64,000 nucleotides of DNA. Origin: Crotalaria pallida. Its lineage: Eukaryota; Streptophyta; Magnoliopsida; Fabales; Fabaceae. Made by a program: the position numbers and the translations under genes. The notes beneath the pieces were generated by a model. The model was not told the origin of the DNA, searched no databases, and worked only from the letters and a program-made list of their open reading frames with translations. This document shows, one piece after another, positions 46,863 to 56,638 of the stretch (positions are counted from its first letter, which is position 1; the number at the start of each line of letters is the position of its first letter). Location of the stretch: positions 70,711,290 to 70,775,289 of the forward strand of contig CM075649.1 in assembly GCA_037953625.1 (NCBI GenBank), read 5' to 3'.

Positions 46863-48315
46863 AATACCCCCACACTTATCCTTTTGCACTCCTGGGCAAA
46901 ACCAAAAGATAGGACTATGAAGATCAATATGCACCAAAGTGAATCATGCAACAAGATGACTACAACTAAGAAATGCAAACCTAAGAGATTACATACTTTA
47001 CAATGAATTCTAGGAAATGCAAAGAAATGGGCAAACTCAAGCACACAAAATGGTTAAGGATCAATGAGTCAAAGCATCCGTGAACATCATCCAATTACTT
47101 CAAGTATGCAAAGAAACCAATGACAACAAGAGGATAGTCACAAAGATGATAGAAACTCACAAGGATCACTCAAAAGTGTTTACACTCAAGTGTTTGGGGT
47201 TAATCATTATTTACACTCAAGGCACATCATGAAAAACAAACACAACCATAAGTTTGACAAGCCTCTAACATCAACCATCAACACACATGCACAAAATGAT
47301 CAAAAGGTCTTTTAAGGGTTGTAATGGGGCCAAGGACAAGGTAGGATAAAAATATGGGAATGTAGTTAAAACCAAGGGAATAGAGGAGCAATGGGGAATA
47401 AGTAAAAAGTAAGCAAAATCCACCCCAAAATCAACAACCACTAATTCCAATCCTCTTTGCCTCAACAACCTTTTATTCACTTTTTTTTTCTTTTTTTTTC
47501 TTCTTTTTTTTTATTTTTGCATTTTTTTTCTATTTTTTGTTTTTGAGAGATATACAAAAAGAAAAGAAGAAACAACACAAATGGCATGAAGATGAAGCCA
47601 TAGCTATAACAACCAAAGAGGCAAAACCAAGAACTCAACCAATTGAAGCATAGAGCACACTTCTTACCTAATACTCATTCCCAAAACAATTCCAAAGCTC
47701 CAAAATTCCCTAAGGTTAGGACAATCATGGTTTTTCGGTCATAGGCTTGTAATGAGCTAAAGAACAAGGAAAGGGATAAAAAGGCTCAAAGGGGCTAGCA
47801 AAGGATACATTCATTCAAGGTAGGTTCATATGGCTAGTAGCTTATTCAAGAAAGAAAGTGCCTAAATCATTTCAAAATGTGCATGAGCAATCAAGTATCA
47901 ACAAGAGTCAAGTCAAGTTCTAGAGTGCAAGTAATCCAGAGTGCAATCACACATGAAGAAAATTAGGTGGCATATATAGAAATCCACCCACAATTAAGGC
48001 TCAAATCCTCACAAAAGGGACAATTCTATCACAGTGTTACTACCTCTTAATTATCAAAAGCAACTTTGCACACAGAAATGCATGAATTCAGACACAAGAT
48101 ACCAAAACTCTACTAAAATGAAGCAAAAACATGCAAGAAAATGCCCAAAACTAAGCAAAACCTAAAAAAATCAAAGCAAAATATGCAACCTAAACTACTC
48201 TCCCCCCCACACTTAAATCACACATTGTCCTCAATGGAACACAAATAGCAGAATCAGACAGATATAGACAAGTGTAATAAAAAGAGCAAGGAAGGAGAAA
48301 AGAAGACTCCCTAAG
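46863..48315 (-). other. Non-coding tail of element D
   Basis: 1.45 kb, colinear with the tail of element C. It starts with the polypurine tract, has a T-rich tract near 47480-47545 and ends with the hairpin CATTG-TCCT-CAATG (48223-48236) beside a second purine run. No supportable gene. Confidence 0.75.
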
Positions 48316-51258
48316 TCATGGTTGTTCAAAAGTGGGGTCGACCAATGAGGCCTCCTCCACAGGTGCATCATCCAAAGAAGGGGTGGTTAGGAAAGGCTTG
48401 AGTCGGTGGCCATTGACTTTGAAGCTCTTGTTCGTGGACTCACTCTTGATCTCCACAGTGCCATAAGGAAACACCTGGGTGACTAAAAACGGTCCAATCC
48501 ATTTAGAGCGGAGCTTTCCACTCATGAGTCCAAGCCTAGAGTTGTAGAGCAAAACTTTTTGACCAACCAAGAACTCCTTTCTGGAAATGGAGTTATCATG
48601 AAGCTTCTTGGTCTTCTCTTTGTAAAATTTGGAGTTCTCATAGGACTCCAAACGGATCTCATCTAGCTCACTCAACTGCAGCTTCCTCTCCTCACCCGCT
48701 TGATCAAGAGCTAAGTTACATTGCTTCGCAGCCCAATATGCACGGTGCTCTATCTCCACAGGCAGGTGGCACGCCTTACCAAAGACAACCCGATAGGGTG
48801 ACATCCCTATGGGTGCCTTGTAAGCGGTCCGATGGGCCCATAGAGCATCCTCCAATCGTGTGCTCCAATCCTTTCTATTAAGCTTCACCATCTTCTCCAA
48901 AATCCGCTTGATCTCTCTATTTGAAATCTCAGCTTGCCCGTTGGTTTTGGGGTGATAGGGTGTAGAAACTTTGTGCACAACCCCATACTTCTTGAGCAAA
49001 GTTTGCATGGATCTATTGCAGAAGTGTGTGCCTTGGTCACTGACTATGGCTCTAGGTATGCCAAACCTGCAAAGGATATTAGACCTGACAAAATCTACAA
49101 CAACCTGAGCATCATTAGTCCTGGTGGCCTTAGCTTCCACCCATTTGGATACGTAATCCACAACCAGTAAGATATAATAAAAACCAAAAGAAACAGGAAA
49201 GGGGCCCATGAAATCTATACCCCAGACATCGAACACCTCACAGAACAACATAGGTTGTTGCAGCATCTGTTGCCTCCAAGATAGGGCGCCTCCTGCTCTT
49301 TGACACTGCTCACATGAGCTGTAGATGTTGCTCGCATCCTTGAAAATGGTAGGCCAATAAAATCCAGAATCCAGCACCTTTCGTGCTATCTTTTGAGTAC
49401 CAAGGTGGCCTCCCACTGGTGAAGCATGGCAAAATTGGAGAACCGATTGGATCTCCTGGTCTAGAATGCACCTGCGAATGACCTGATCACTGCAAAAACG
49501 CCACAGATAGGGGTCATCCCATACATAATACTTGGCATCGCTCTTTAATTTGTCTCTTTGAGCTTTGGATGCCAAGGCAGGAAAAACAGAAGCAACCAGA
49601 TAATTAACAATGTTTGCAAACCAAGGAGTTTGGGGAGGGGGATGGGAAACATGTAAAGATAAAAGCTGCTCATCCGGGAAGTCATCCCGGATAGGAAATG
49701 TATCCTCCTCTCTCTCTATCCTGCTCAAGTGGTCTGCGACAAGGTTATGCGCACCACTCCGATCCTGAATCTCAAGATCAAACTCTTGGAGGAGCAACAT
49801 CCACCTAATCAACCTAGGTTTGGAATCTGTCTTTTTCAAAAGATACTTCAGAGCAGCATGATCAGTGTACACTACAACCTTAGAACCAAGCAAATATGAT
49901 CTAAACTTGTCAAGTGCAAAAACAATAGCCAAAATTTCTTTTTCAGTTGTTGTGTAATTAACCTGTGTTGCATCTAAAGTCTTAGAAGCATAATAAATCA
50001 CATGCGATAGCTTACCAACCCTTTGGGAGAGAACTGCTCCCAAAGCATAATTTGAAGCATCAGTCATGAGCTCAAATGGGAGGGTCCAATCAGGTGGTTG
50101 GATGATGGGAGTGGTGGTCAGTGCTTTCTTCAATTCATCAAATGCCCTCTTGCATTGGTCTCCAAATTCCCATGGGGCATCCTTTTGAAGCAGCTTGGAT
50201 AGAGGAAGGGCAATGTTGCTAAAGTTCTGAATAAACCTGCGATAGAAACCTGCATGACCAAGAAAAGAACGCACCTCTCGCACGCAAGAGGGGTAAGGCA
50301 AATGTGATATTACATGCAGCTTAGCAGGGTCAACTTCTATGCCCTTGTGCATAACAATGTGCCCTAAGACTATGCCTTCTTCTACCATGAAGTGGCATTT
50401 TTCAAAATTCAAGACAAGGTTAGTCTCAATGCACCTGTTAAGCACCTTAGTCAAATTATCAAGACATGCATCAAATGAGGAGCCATAAACACTAAAATCA
50501 TCCATGAAGACCTCTATGCAATGCTCGAGCAAGTCAGCAAAAATACTCATCATACATCTTTGAAATGTGGCAGGAGCATTGCATAGGCCAAAAGGCATCT
50601 TTCTATATGCAAATGTGCCAAAAGGACAGGTAAATGTGGTCTTATGTTGGTCCTCTGGTGCAATGCAAATTTGAAAATAACCAGAGAAACCATCTAAGAA
50701 GCAATAATGAGATTTACCTGCCAGGCGCTCCAACATCTGATCAATGAAGGGGAGAGGGAAATGATCCTTGCGAGTCGCCTGGTTGAGCTTTCTGTAATCA
50801 ATGCAGACTCTCCAACCGTTCTGCACTCTAGTGGGAATCAGCTCATCCTTCTCATTTTTGACAACTATGACACCAGACTTCTTGGGGACAACTTGCACCG
50901 GGCTCACCCAAGTGCTATCTGAAATTGGGTAGATGATACCCGCTTGGAGCAGCTTGGTGACCTCTTTCTTAACCACATCAAGAATCTGGGGGTTCAACCG
51001 CCTTTGGGGTTGTCTCACTGGTTTAGCCCCATCCTCCAACAAAATGCGGTGCATGCACATGGAGGGGCTAATTCCAGGAATATCTGCTAAAGTCCATCCA
51101 ATTGCCTTCTTGTTCTTTCTTATCACATCCAACAGTTTCTCCTCTTGATCAACAGAAAGTGAGGTAGAGATGATCATTGGGAGTTTCTGCTCATCCTTCA
51201 AGTAAGCATATTTGAGATGAGGAGGGAGGGGCTTCAGGTCCAATGAGGGTGCCTGCAT
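48316..51258 (-). CDS. Element D pol: reverse transcriptase, RNase H, integrase
   Basis: 980 codons from the first Met; the frame is open back to 51291. Same architecture as C: IDYRKLNQ near residue 153, catalytic FMDD near 251, RNase H MTDAS near 400, integrase H-H-C-C around 609-653, catalytic D, D and E near 680, 740 and 776, FKVNGHRLKPF at the end. No internal stop or frameshift. Only the TAA at 51292-51294 separates it from gag-protease. Element C has GAA at that codon (…GCAGAATCC against …ACATAATCC), so D lost read-through by one change. Without read-through, expression of pol is doubtful. Confidence 0.9.
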   Translation of the reverse strand: MQAPSLDLKPLPPHLKYAYLKDEQKLPMIISTSLSVDQEEKLLDVIRKNKKAIGWTLADIPGISPSMCMHRILLEDGAKPVRQPQRRLNPQILDVVKKEVTKLLQAGIIYPISDSTWVSPVQVVPKKSGVIVVKNEKDELIPTRVQNGWRVCIDYRKLNQATRKDHFPLPFIDQMLERLAGKSHYCFLDGFSGYFQICIAPEDQHKTTFTCPFGTFAYRKMPFGLCNAPATFQRCMMSIFADLLEHCIEVFMDDFSVYGSSFDACLDNLTKVLNRCIETNLVLNFEKCHFMVEEGIVLGHIVMHKGIEVDPAKLHVISHLPYPSCVREVRSFLGHAGFYRRFIQNFSNIALPLSKLLQKDAPWEFGDQCKRAFDELKKALTTTPIIQPPDWTLPFELMTDASNYALGAVLSQRVGKLSHVIYYASKTLDATQVNYTTTEKEILAIVFALDKFRSYLLGSKVVVYTDHAALKYLLKKTDSKPRLIRWMLLLQEFDLEIQDRSGAHNLVADHLSRIEREEDTFPIRDDFPDEQLLSLHVSHPPPQTPWFANIVNYLVASVFPALASKAQRDKLKSDAKYYVWDDPYLWRFCSDQVIRRCILDQEIQSVLQFCHASPVGGHLGTQKIARKVLDSGFYWPTIFKDASNIYSSCEQCQRAGGALSWRQQMLQQPMLFCEVFDVWGIDFMGPFPVSFGFYYILLVVDYVSKWVEAKATRTNDAQVVVDFVRSNILCRFGIPRAIVSDQGTHFCNRSMQTLLKKYGVVHKVSTPYHPKTNGQAEISNREIKRILEKMVKLNRKDWSTRLEDALWAHRTAYKAPIGMSPYRVVFGKACHLPVEIEHRAYWAAKQCNLALDQAGEERKLQLSELDEIRLESYENSKFYKEKTKKLHDNSISRKEFLVGQKVLLYNSRLGLMSGKLRSKWIGPFLVTQVFPYGTVEIKSESTNKSFKVNGHRLKPFLTTPSLDDAPVEEASLVDPTFEQP

Positions 51259-51291
51259 AATAGATGGAACTAAAGGGACAACAGAAATGGA

Positions 51292-54021
51292 TTATGTTGC
51301 TTGCACCTGAACAAGTGAATCAGACTCATGCATAACAGATATGGGGTTAGGGTTAGCATAATCTGAATCTATAACATATGAATCATCAGATGCAGTAGCA
51401 GAGTCTAGAAACTGGGCTATTTCAGTGCATGCGGTGCACCATCCAGAGTTAGTGCATGATGGACAAGTAAATGAATCAGTGAAAGATGGCAATTCAAAAT
51501 CATGATGCAAAAAGTCAAGCATATGCTCATCTATCAAATCATCAAGCAAGTCCACATGAAAAACAAAGTGATCCTCAGGAAAATGTTTCATAGCATGGAA
51601 AATGTCAAATCCGATCACACTACCATCAATCTCCATGGAAAGTGAACCTGAATGCACATCTATCTTGGTTCGGGCTGTTTTCAAAAATGGCCTCCCCAAA
51701 ATAATAGGAACAACATTACGGGGAGAGTCATCTTCCATATCAAGTATGTAAAAATCAGCAGGGAAGATCAACTCTTCAACCCGAACAAATACATCCTCTA
51801 TCAAACCTGCGGGGTGGGCAGTACTTCTATTTGCCAATTGAATCACCACACCCGTAGGTTGAAGAGGTCCAAGAGAAAGAGACTTAAAAACAGACATAGG
51901 CATGACATTTATGGATGCTCCTAAATCTAGCATAGCGTTTTCAAACTTAACATTGCCTATGATGCAAGGTATAGAGAAAGTTCCAGGATCCTTACATTTT
52001 TCAGGAATGTGAGGGATAGGTTTACCTATGAGAGCGGAGACATTCCTTCCCATGCTTATCCTCTCATTGCCCTTGAGTCTTCTCTTATGAGTGCACAACT
52101 CCTTAAGGAACTTTGCATACCTTGGAATCTGTTTTATTGCATCAAGAAGGGGTATGTTGACTTCCACCTTCCTGAATGTGTCAAAAATGTCCTTGTCCAC
52201 CTCTTCCACCCTTTTGTTTTGAGGCACTCTTGGTGGGAATGGAAGAGGAACATGAGGAGGTTGTAGGAAAATAGCAGGGCTTGTGGTTGAAGTTGAGGAA
52301 GGTTGAGTTGGATGATTCTCCTTGGTGCTAGCATGCTCACCTTCATCTACCACTTGGCTCTTCCCTTTAGAGGAAGAAGCTAGAGCATCATTGTTGAAGT
52401 GAGGTTGTGGTGTGGGTGTGACAATCTGCTTTCCTGACCTCAAGTTGATGGCACTCACATTCTGATTCTGAGGGTTGATCACAGTTTGGGATGACAACTT
52501 GTCAGAATTTTGAGATTGCAAGTTGTTGAGAGAAGTTGCCATTTGACCCATCTGATTTGTCAAAGTCTGAATGGATGCCTCTTGTCTCTGAATGGATGCT
52601 CTAGTTTCTTGTTGAAATTGGAGATTTTGCATGGTCATTTGCCTCACCAACTCCTCCAAGGTAGGTTGGTTGGATGGAGGAGCTGATAGTGCAGGATGAA
52701 CCACTTGCTGCTGTTGTTGTTGCCTTTGCTGTTGGATGGGAGGAGGTACATATGGTGGTCTACTTGGTCCAGCGGTGTTCTGAAATGGAACATTAGGAGA
52801 AGGTTGCTGTTGTTGATCAGACCACTTCAAGTTGGGATGGTTCCTCCATCCAGGGTTGTATCTATTGGAAGAGAGGTCATGATTGTGTTGTTGTGGGCCT
52901 CTATTGTTGTATATGTTTGCTGCATAGGCCTCGGGTTGGTCACCACTGGTCATCGGCTGTTGCTGCTGAAGGGAAGGGCATGCATCTGTGGGGTGCTCAA
53001 TGGATGTGCATATGCCACACACTCTAGCAGGAAGTATCATCTTTTTCTGATTGACAGCCAATTGTGTGACCAATGTTGTAAGTGAATCAATTTTCTGCTC
53101 AAGCTTCTCAACCTTGCCCGAGTCTGCACCAACATCATTTACATCCCTCACAACTATTGCATCACTGTTGCTTCTTGCATGGAATTGTTGACAGTTGGAA
53201 GCCATCTTCTCAATTTTTCTCCTGGCTTGTAAGGGTGTCATATCTCCCAATGTACCACCACTTGCAGCATCTACCATGTTTCTCTCCATGAAGTTGAGAC
53301 CCTCATAAAAGTACTGGATGAGAAGCTGCTCTGAGATCTGATGGTGAGGGCAGGAAGCACACAACCTCTTGAATCTCTCCCAATATTCATAGAGACTCTC
53401 TCCATGTTGTTGCCTGATACCAGAGATTTCCTTTCTGATTGCAGTGGTCCTATTTGCAGGGAAGAATTTTTCCAGAAATGCCCTCTTCAAGTCATCCCAG
53501 CTTGTGATGGAACCAGGGGCCAAGTCAGACAACCAATCTTGTGCTAGACCCTCTAAGGAATGTGGGAATGCTCTGAGACAGACATGATCCTCTTGCACAT
53601 CATGTGGTTTCATTGTGGTGCACACTATATGGAATTTCTTGAGATGCTTATGAGGATCCTCACCTGTAAGACCATGAAACTTGGGCAACAAATGGATTAG
53701 TCCTGTTCTAAGCTCAAAAGGAACATCCTCATCAGGATACCGGATACACGAGTCTTCAATAGTGAAGTCAGGTGCAGCCAGTTCCCTAAGTGTTCTTTCC
53801 CTTGGTGGGGGTTGAGCCATGTTATCACAATGTACAAAATCAGATTGAACAAAAGAAGAAGGAATAGAGTACGCAGAAATAGAAGCAGAATTAGAAGGAC
53901 TATAAGATGACTCCGACTCACTATCTAATGACTGATTCCTATTTTGTCTAACTAATCTGTGATAAGTTCTATCAATTTCAGGGTTGTAAGGATGCAAATA
54001 ACTTGGGTTGCCCCTAGTCAT
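51292..54021 (-). CDS. Element D gag-protease
   Basis: 909 codons, uninterrupted. N-terminal MTRGNPSYLHPYNPEIDRTY, capsid domain around residues 100-260, zinc knuckle CGICTSIEHPTDAC near 333-347, Gln-rich linker, protease with DLGAS near 697 and ILGRPFLKTA downstream, then an acidic linker with a Cys-rich patch (CPSCTNSGWCTAC) that in C belongs to the pol frame. This is the fullest gag in the window and shows that gag, protease and pol form one polyprotein in this family. The start Met is shared with C and lies about 700 bp inside the primer site. Confidence 0.92.
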   Translation of the reverse strand: MTRGNPSYLHPYNPEIDRTYHRLVRQNRNQSLDSESESSYSPSNSASISAYSIPSSFVQSDFVHCDNMAQPPPRERTLRELAAPDFTIEDSCIRYPDEDVPFELRTGLIHLLPKFHGLTGEDPHKHLKKFHIVCTTMKPHDVQEDHVCLRAFPHSLEGLAQDWLSDLAPGSITSWDDLKRAFLEKFFPANRTTAIRKEISGIRQQHGESLYEYWERFKRLCASCPHHQISEQLLIQYFYEGLNFMERNMVDAASGGTLGDMTPLQARRKIEKMASNCQQFHARSNSDAIVVRDVNDVGADSGKVEKLEQKIDSLTTLVTQLAVNQKKMILPARVCGICTSIEHPTDACPSLQQQQPMTSGDQPEAYAANIYNNRGPQQHNHDLSSNRYNPGWRNHPNLKWSDQQQQPSPNVPFQNTAGPSRPPYVPPPIQQQRQQQQQQVVHPALSAPPSNQPTLEELVRQMTMQNLQFQQETRASIQRQEASIQTLTNQMGQMATSLNNLQSQNSDKLSSQTVINPQNQNVSAINLRSGKQIVTPTPQPHFNNDALASSSKGKSQVVDEGEHASTKENHPTQPSSTSTTSPAIFLQPPHVPLPFPPRVPQNKRVEEVDKDIFDTFRKVEVNIPLLDAIKQIPRYAKFLKELCTHKRRLKGNERISMGRNVSALIGKPIPHIPEKCKDPGTFSIPCIIGNVKFENAMLDLGASINVMPMSVFKSLSLGPLQPTGVVIQLANRSTAHPAGLIEDVFVRVEELIFPADFYILDMEDDSPRNVVPIILGRPFLKTARTKIDVHSGSLSMEIDGSVIGFDIFHAMKHFPEDHFVFHVDLLDDLIDEHMLDFLHHDFELPSFTDSFTCPSCTNSGWCTACTEIAQFLDSATASDDSYVIDSDYANPNPISVMHESDSLVQVQAT

Positions 54022-54710
54022 GTACTGAACAGAACAACATCAACCATAGCATACTGTAACAGATATGCATGACCAAAATCGGCAACAAAATTTTTTTATT
54101 TTTTTAAAATTTTTTTCTTTATTTTTTTCAGCACCCTAAAATCATGAAAACATATCACAGAAAGTTTGAGGACAAAATTCAAAAGGGAACCAAGTCAAAG
54201 AATTAAAACAGTGACCAAAAACTAAGAAAATAGAACTTGTAAAATAAAAAAGAAATAGTAAACAGGCTTTTTTGGGATCCAAACGAAGGAGTTTTCTGAC
54301 AATGTGAGAAAAATCAGATTATTCAGAAAATTCCCTTAGATTTGATATAAAATTCGTCAAATTCCGAGTTACGGATCAAAAGTTACGCCTATTTATAGTA
54401 AGTGCTGCTGAAACTTGGAAAATTTTTCTGGAACTCACAACCAGTGCCTATCTGAGTGTCTGTGATGCATCAACACACTAATATATGATGAAACAAGTGT
54501 GGATACCAATTTTCGTGCAAAAATTCCACCCACAGCTATGCTGAATGGCACTCACAGAATCACTAAAATAGCATCAGTTGTGCAGAACAGCAAATCAGCA
54601 AACAGGGCAACTTTCAATCAGTTATCAGAATGCTTATTCACACACTAACTACACTAACTACACTAACTAAACTAACTAACTACTGTATGATCTTTGGCAA
54701 GAACCGATAA
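54022..54710 (-). other. Untranslated leader of element D
   Basis: Colinear with 29616-30295 of C; AT-rich, T-rich runs near 54089-54128, and a short CACTAACTA microrepeat near 54645-54680. No gene seen. Confidence 0.78.
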
Positions 54711-54728
54711 TCCCCGGCAACGGCGCCA
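54711..54728 (-). other. Primer-binding site of element D (Asp tRNA)
   Basis: Plus-strand TCCCCGGCAACGGCGCCA, a perfect match to the 3' end of plant tRNA-Asp (GTC), five bases inside the LTR at 54734. Confidence 0.9.
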
Positions 54729-54733
54729 AATTT

Positions 54734-55781
54734 TGATCGAGGCCGTACCCATTCAAAATAAAAGGGGTTTAATTCTGTAGTACTAGGAAGGTGATCCTAG
54801 GTCGTTTCCCAGCGAATATCGGTCTAGGCAAAGTATCAAACACGTAGTGTGCAGTAAATTGGGGGGGTTTTTGTGTGTAACAATTGTGATGAACAAAACA
54901 TAAACAGAATATTAAAACTAACAATATCAGAAACAAAAGCGGGCAAACCCCTTTGCCTACGTACACTACTCAATCCTAGCTCACTAAAGATCGATTCCTC
55001 TCCTCTCCTCTGTCCAACTCGTGATAACCAAATACTAAGCGAAAATTCAGTTATCACTCCAAACCCTAATTTCTAATTAAGCATCAGAAACCAGAATTGG
55101 AGTTTTTACGAGTTAATACAAATTAAGCATTTATATTCATGTATTATCTCTACGAAATGGAATTAAGCAAACCACTACACATTGATAAACATGAAAACAG
55201 AGAAGAGAAAATGAAATTGCATTAATAATAAGAGCTCAAGAGTAGATAATACAATACCAAAGGGATTAACCCTTGAAGTCTAGCCTTCCATGGCCATAAA
55301 TGAAGAAAAACGAGTAGAAATGGGGAAGAACAAAACCCTAGCAGCCACCACCACTTAGGAGAGCCAAGAGAGAAGTTCTAACCTAGAGATAGAGTGTGAA
55401 ATCTGAAATGGGAGTGTATCCAACCCTTTACACAAATTTCCCTTCTTAAGACACAAAATGGGCCTAAAACATGGGCCCAAATCCTAAGAAACACTATTCT
55501 GAAAATTACAATTAAAAAGGGACCTAAATTCAAATTACAATCTTCACTTCAATACTTCAATCTTCATTTCCAAACTTCCCAAAGTGTCCTTGTGCCAAAT
55601 ATTACCTGAAAATAGAAATAGAATTAATTAGGCTAAATAATTCCAAATTAAACAATATTCGGAATATTAGTCCAATAAACTCTAAATCACTAAATCAAGC
55701 TAATCAATGTCAAATGGGCAACAAGTATCAATAATAGGAGTAAAATAATGCAAGGAATAATGGGAAATAAAATGCTCATCA
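54734..55781 (-). repeat. 5' LTR of element D, shared with the right-hand fragment
   Basis: 1048 bp; plus-strand start TGATCGAGG, end CTCATCA. Followed directly by AATACCCCCACACTT, the polypurine tract of another copy. Confidence 0.92.
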
Positions 55782-55989
55782 AATACCCCCACACTTATCC
55801 TTTTGCACTCCTGGGCAAAACCAAAAGATAGGACTATGAAGATCAATATGCACCAAAGTGAATCATGCAACAAGATGACTACAACTAAGAAATGCAAACC
55901 TAAGAGATTACATACTTCACAATGAATTCTAGGAAATGCAAAGAAATGGGCAAACTCAAGCACACAAAATGGTTAAGGATCAATGAGTC
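55782..55989 (-). mobile_element. Truncated second C/D-family fragment
   Basis: 208 bp colinear with 46863-47070 (polypurine tract and start of the 3' tail). It ends at ATGAGTC, a 7-bp word shared by the element (CAATGAGTCAAAG) and the satellite (GCATGAGTCCTTGG). Same architecture as the fragment beside element B. Confidence 0.88.
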
Positions 55990-56638
55990 CTTGGATGTAG
56001 CATGAGTCCTTGGAGGCTCTAACAAGTGTAAAATAGTTAATAGAGTATTCTAAAGGCTTAGAATGGTCTAGGAATGTGTATTAGGACTTATAAGAACCTT
56101 TAGAATGATCCTAAACAATGCTTAGTGCCCCAAGAGACATAGAGGATGTAACATGAGTCCTTGGAGGCTCTAACAAGTGTAGAATGGTTAATAGGGTATT
56201 CTAAAGGCATAAAATAGGCTAGGAATGTATATTAGGACATATTAGAACCTTTAGAATGATCCTAAATATTGAAACTCTGAATGTGGAATTACAATTGAAA
56301 CTCAGAATGATCCTAAACAATGCTTGGTGGCCCAAGGGACGTAGAGGATGTAGCATGAGTTCTTTGAGGCTCTAACAAGTGAAGAATGGTTAAGAGAGTA
56401 TTCTAGAGGCTTAGAATCGTCTAGGAATGTGTATTAGGACATATAAGAACCTTTAGAATGATCCTAAACAGTGCTTGGTGCACCAAGGGATGTATAGGAT
56501 GTAGCATGAGTCCTTGGAGGCTCTAACAAGTGTAGAATGGTTAATAGGGTATTCTAAAGGCTTAGAATGGTCTAGGAATGTGTATTAGAACAAATAAGAA
56601 CCTTTAGAATGATCCTAAACAATGCTTGGTGCCCTAAG
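55990..56638 (+). repeat. Satellite block 4
   Basis: About four monomers. The first is collapsed (TCCTTGG joined to ATGTAGCATGAG), indicating a deletion at the junction with the D-side fragment. Contains the third 51-bp insertion. Ends GCCCTAAG before element E. Confidence 0.93.
56268..56318 (+). repeat. 51-bp insertion in a satellite monomer, copy 3
   Basis: Same insertion with a few changes, in block 4 on the far side of element D, again with CATATTAGAACC upstream. Confidence 0.9.

Larger units (their letters stand above)
45815..55781 (-). mobile_element. Element D: Athila/Tat-like copy, same family as C
   Basis: Minus strand, 9967 bp, two 1048-bp LTRs differing at about 15 sites by eye (near 98.6%), so probably older than C. 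The primer site is a perfect 18-base Asp-tRNA match. gag-protease and pol lie in one frame broken by a single TAA (51292-51294). The left flank is GACGT; no right duplication, because the right LTR runs into a truncated internal fragment. Confidence 0.93.
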
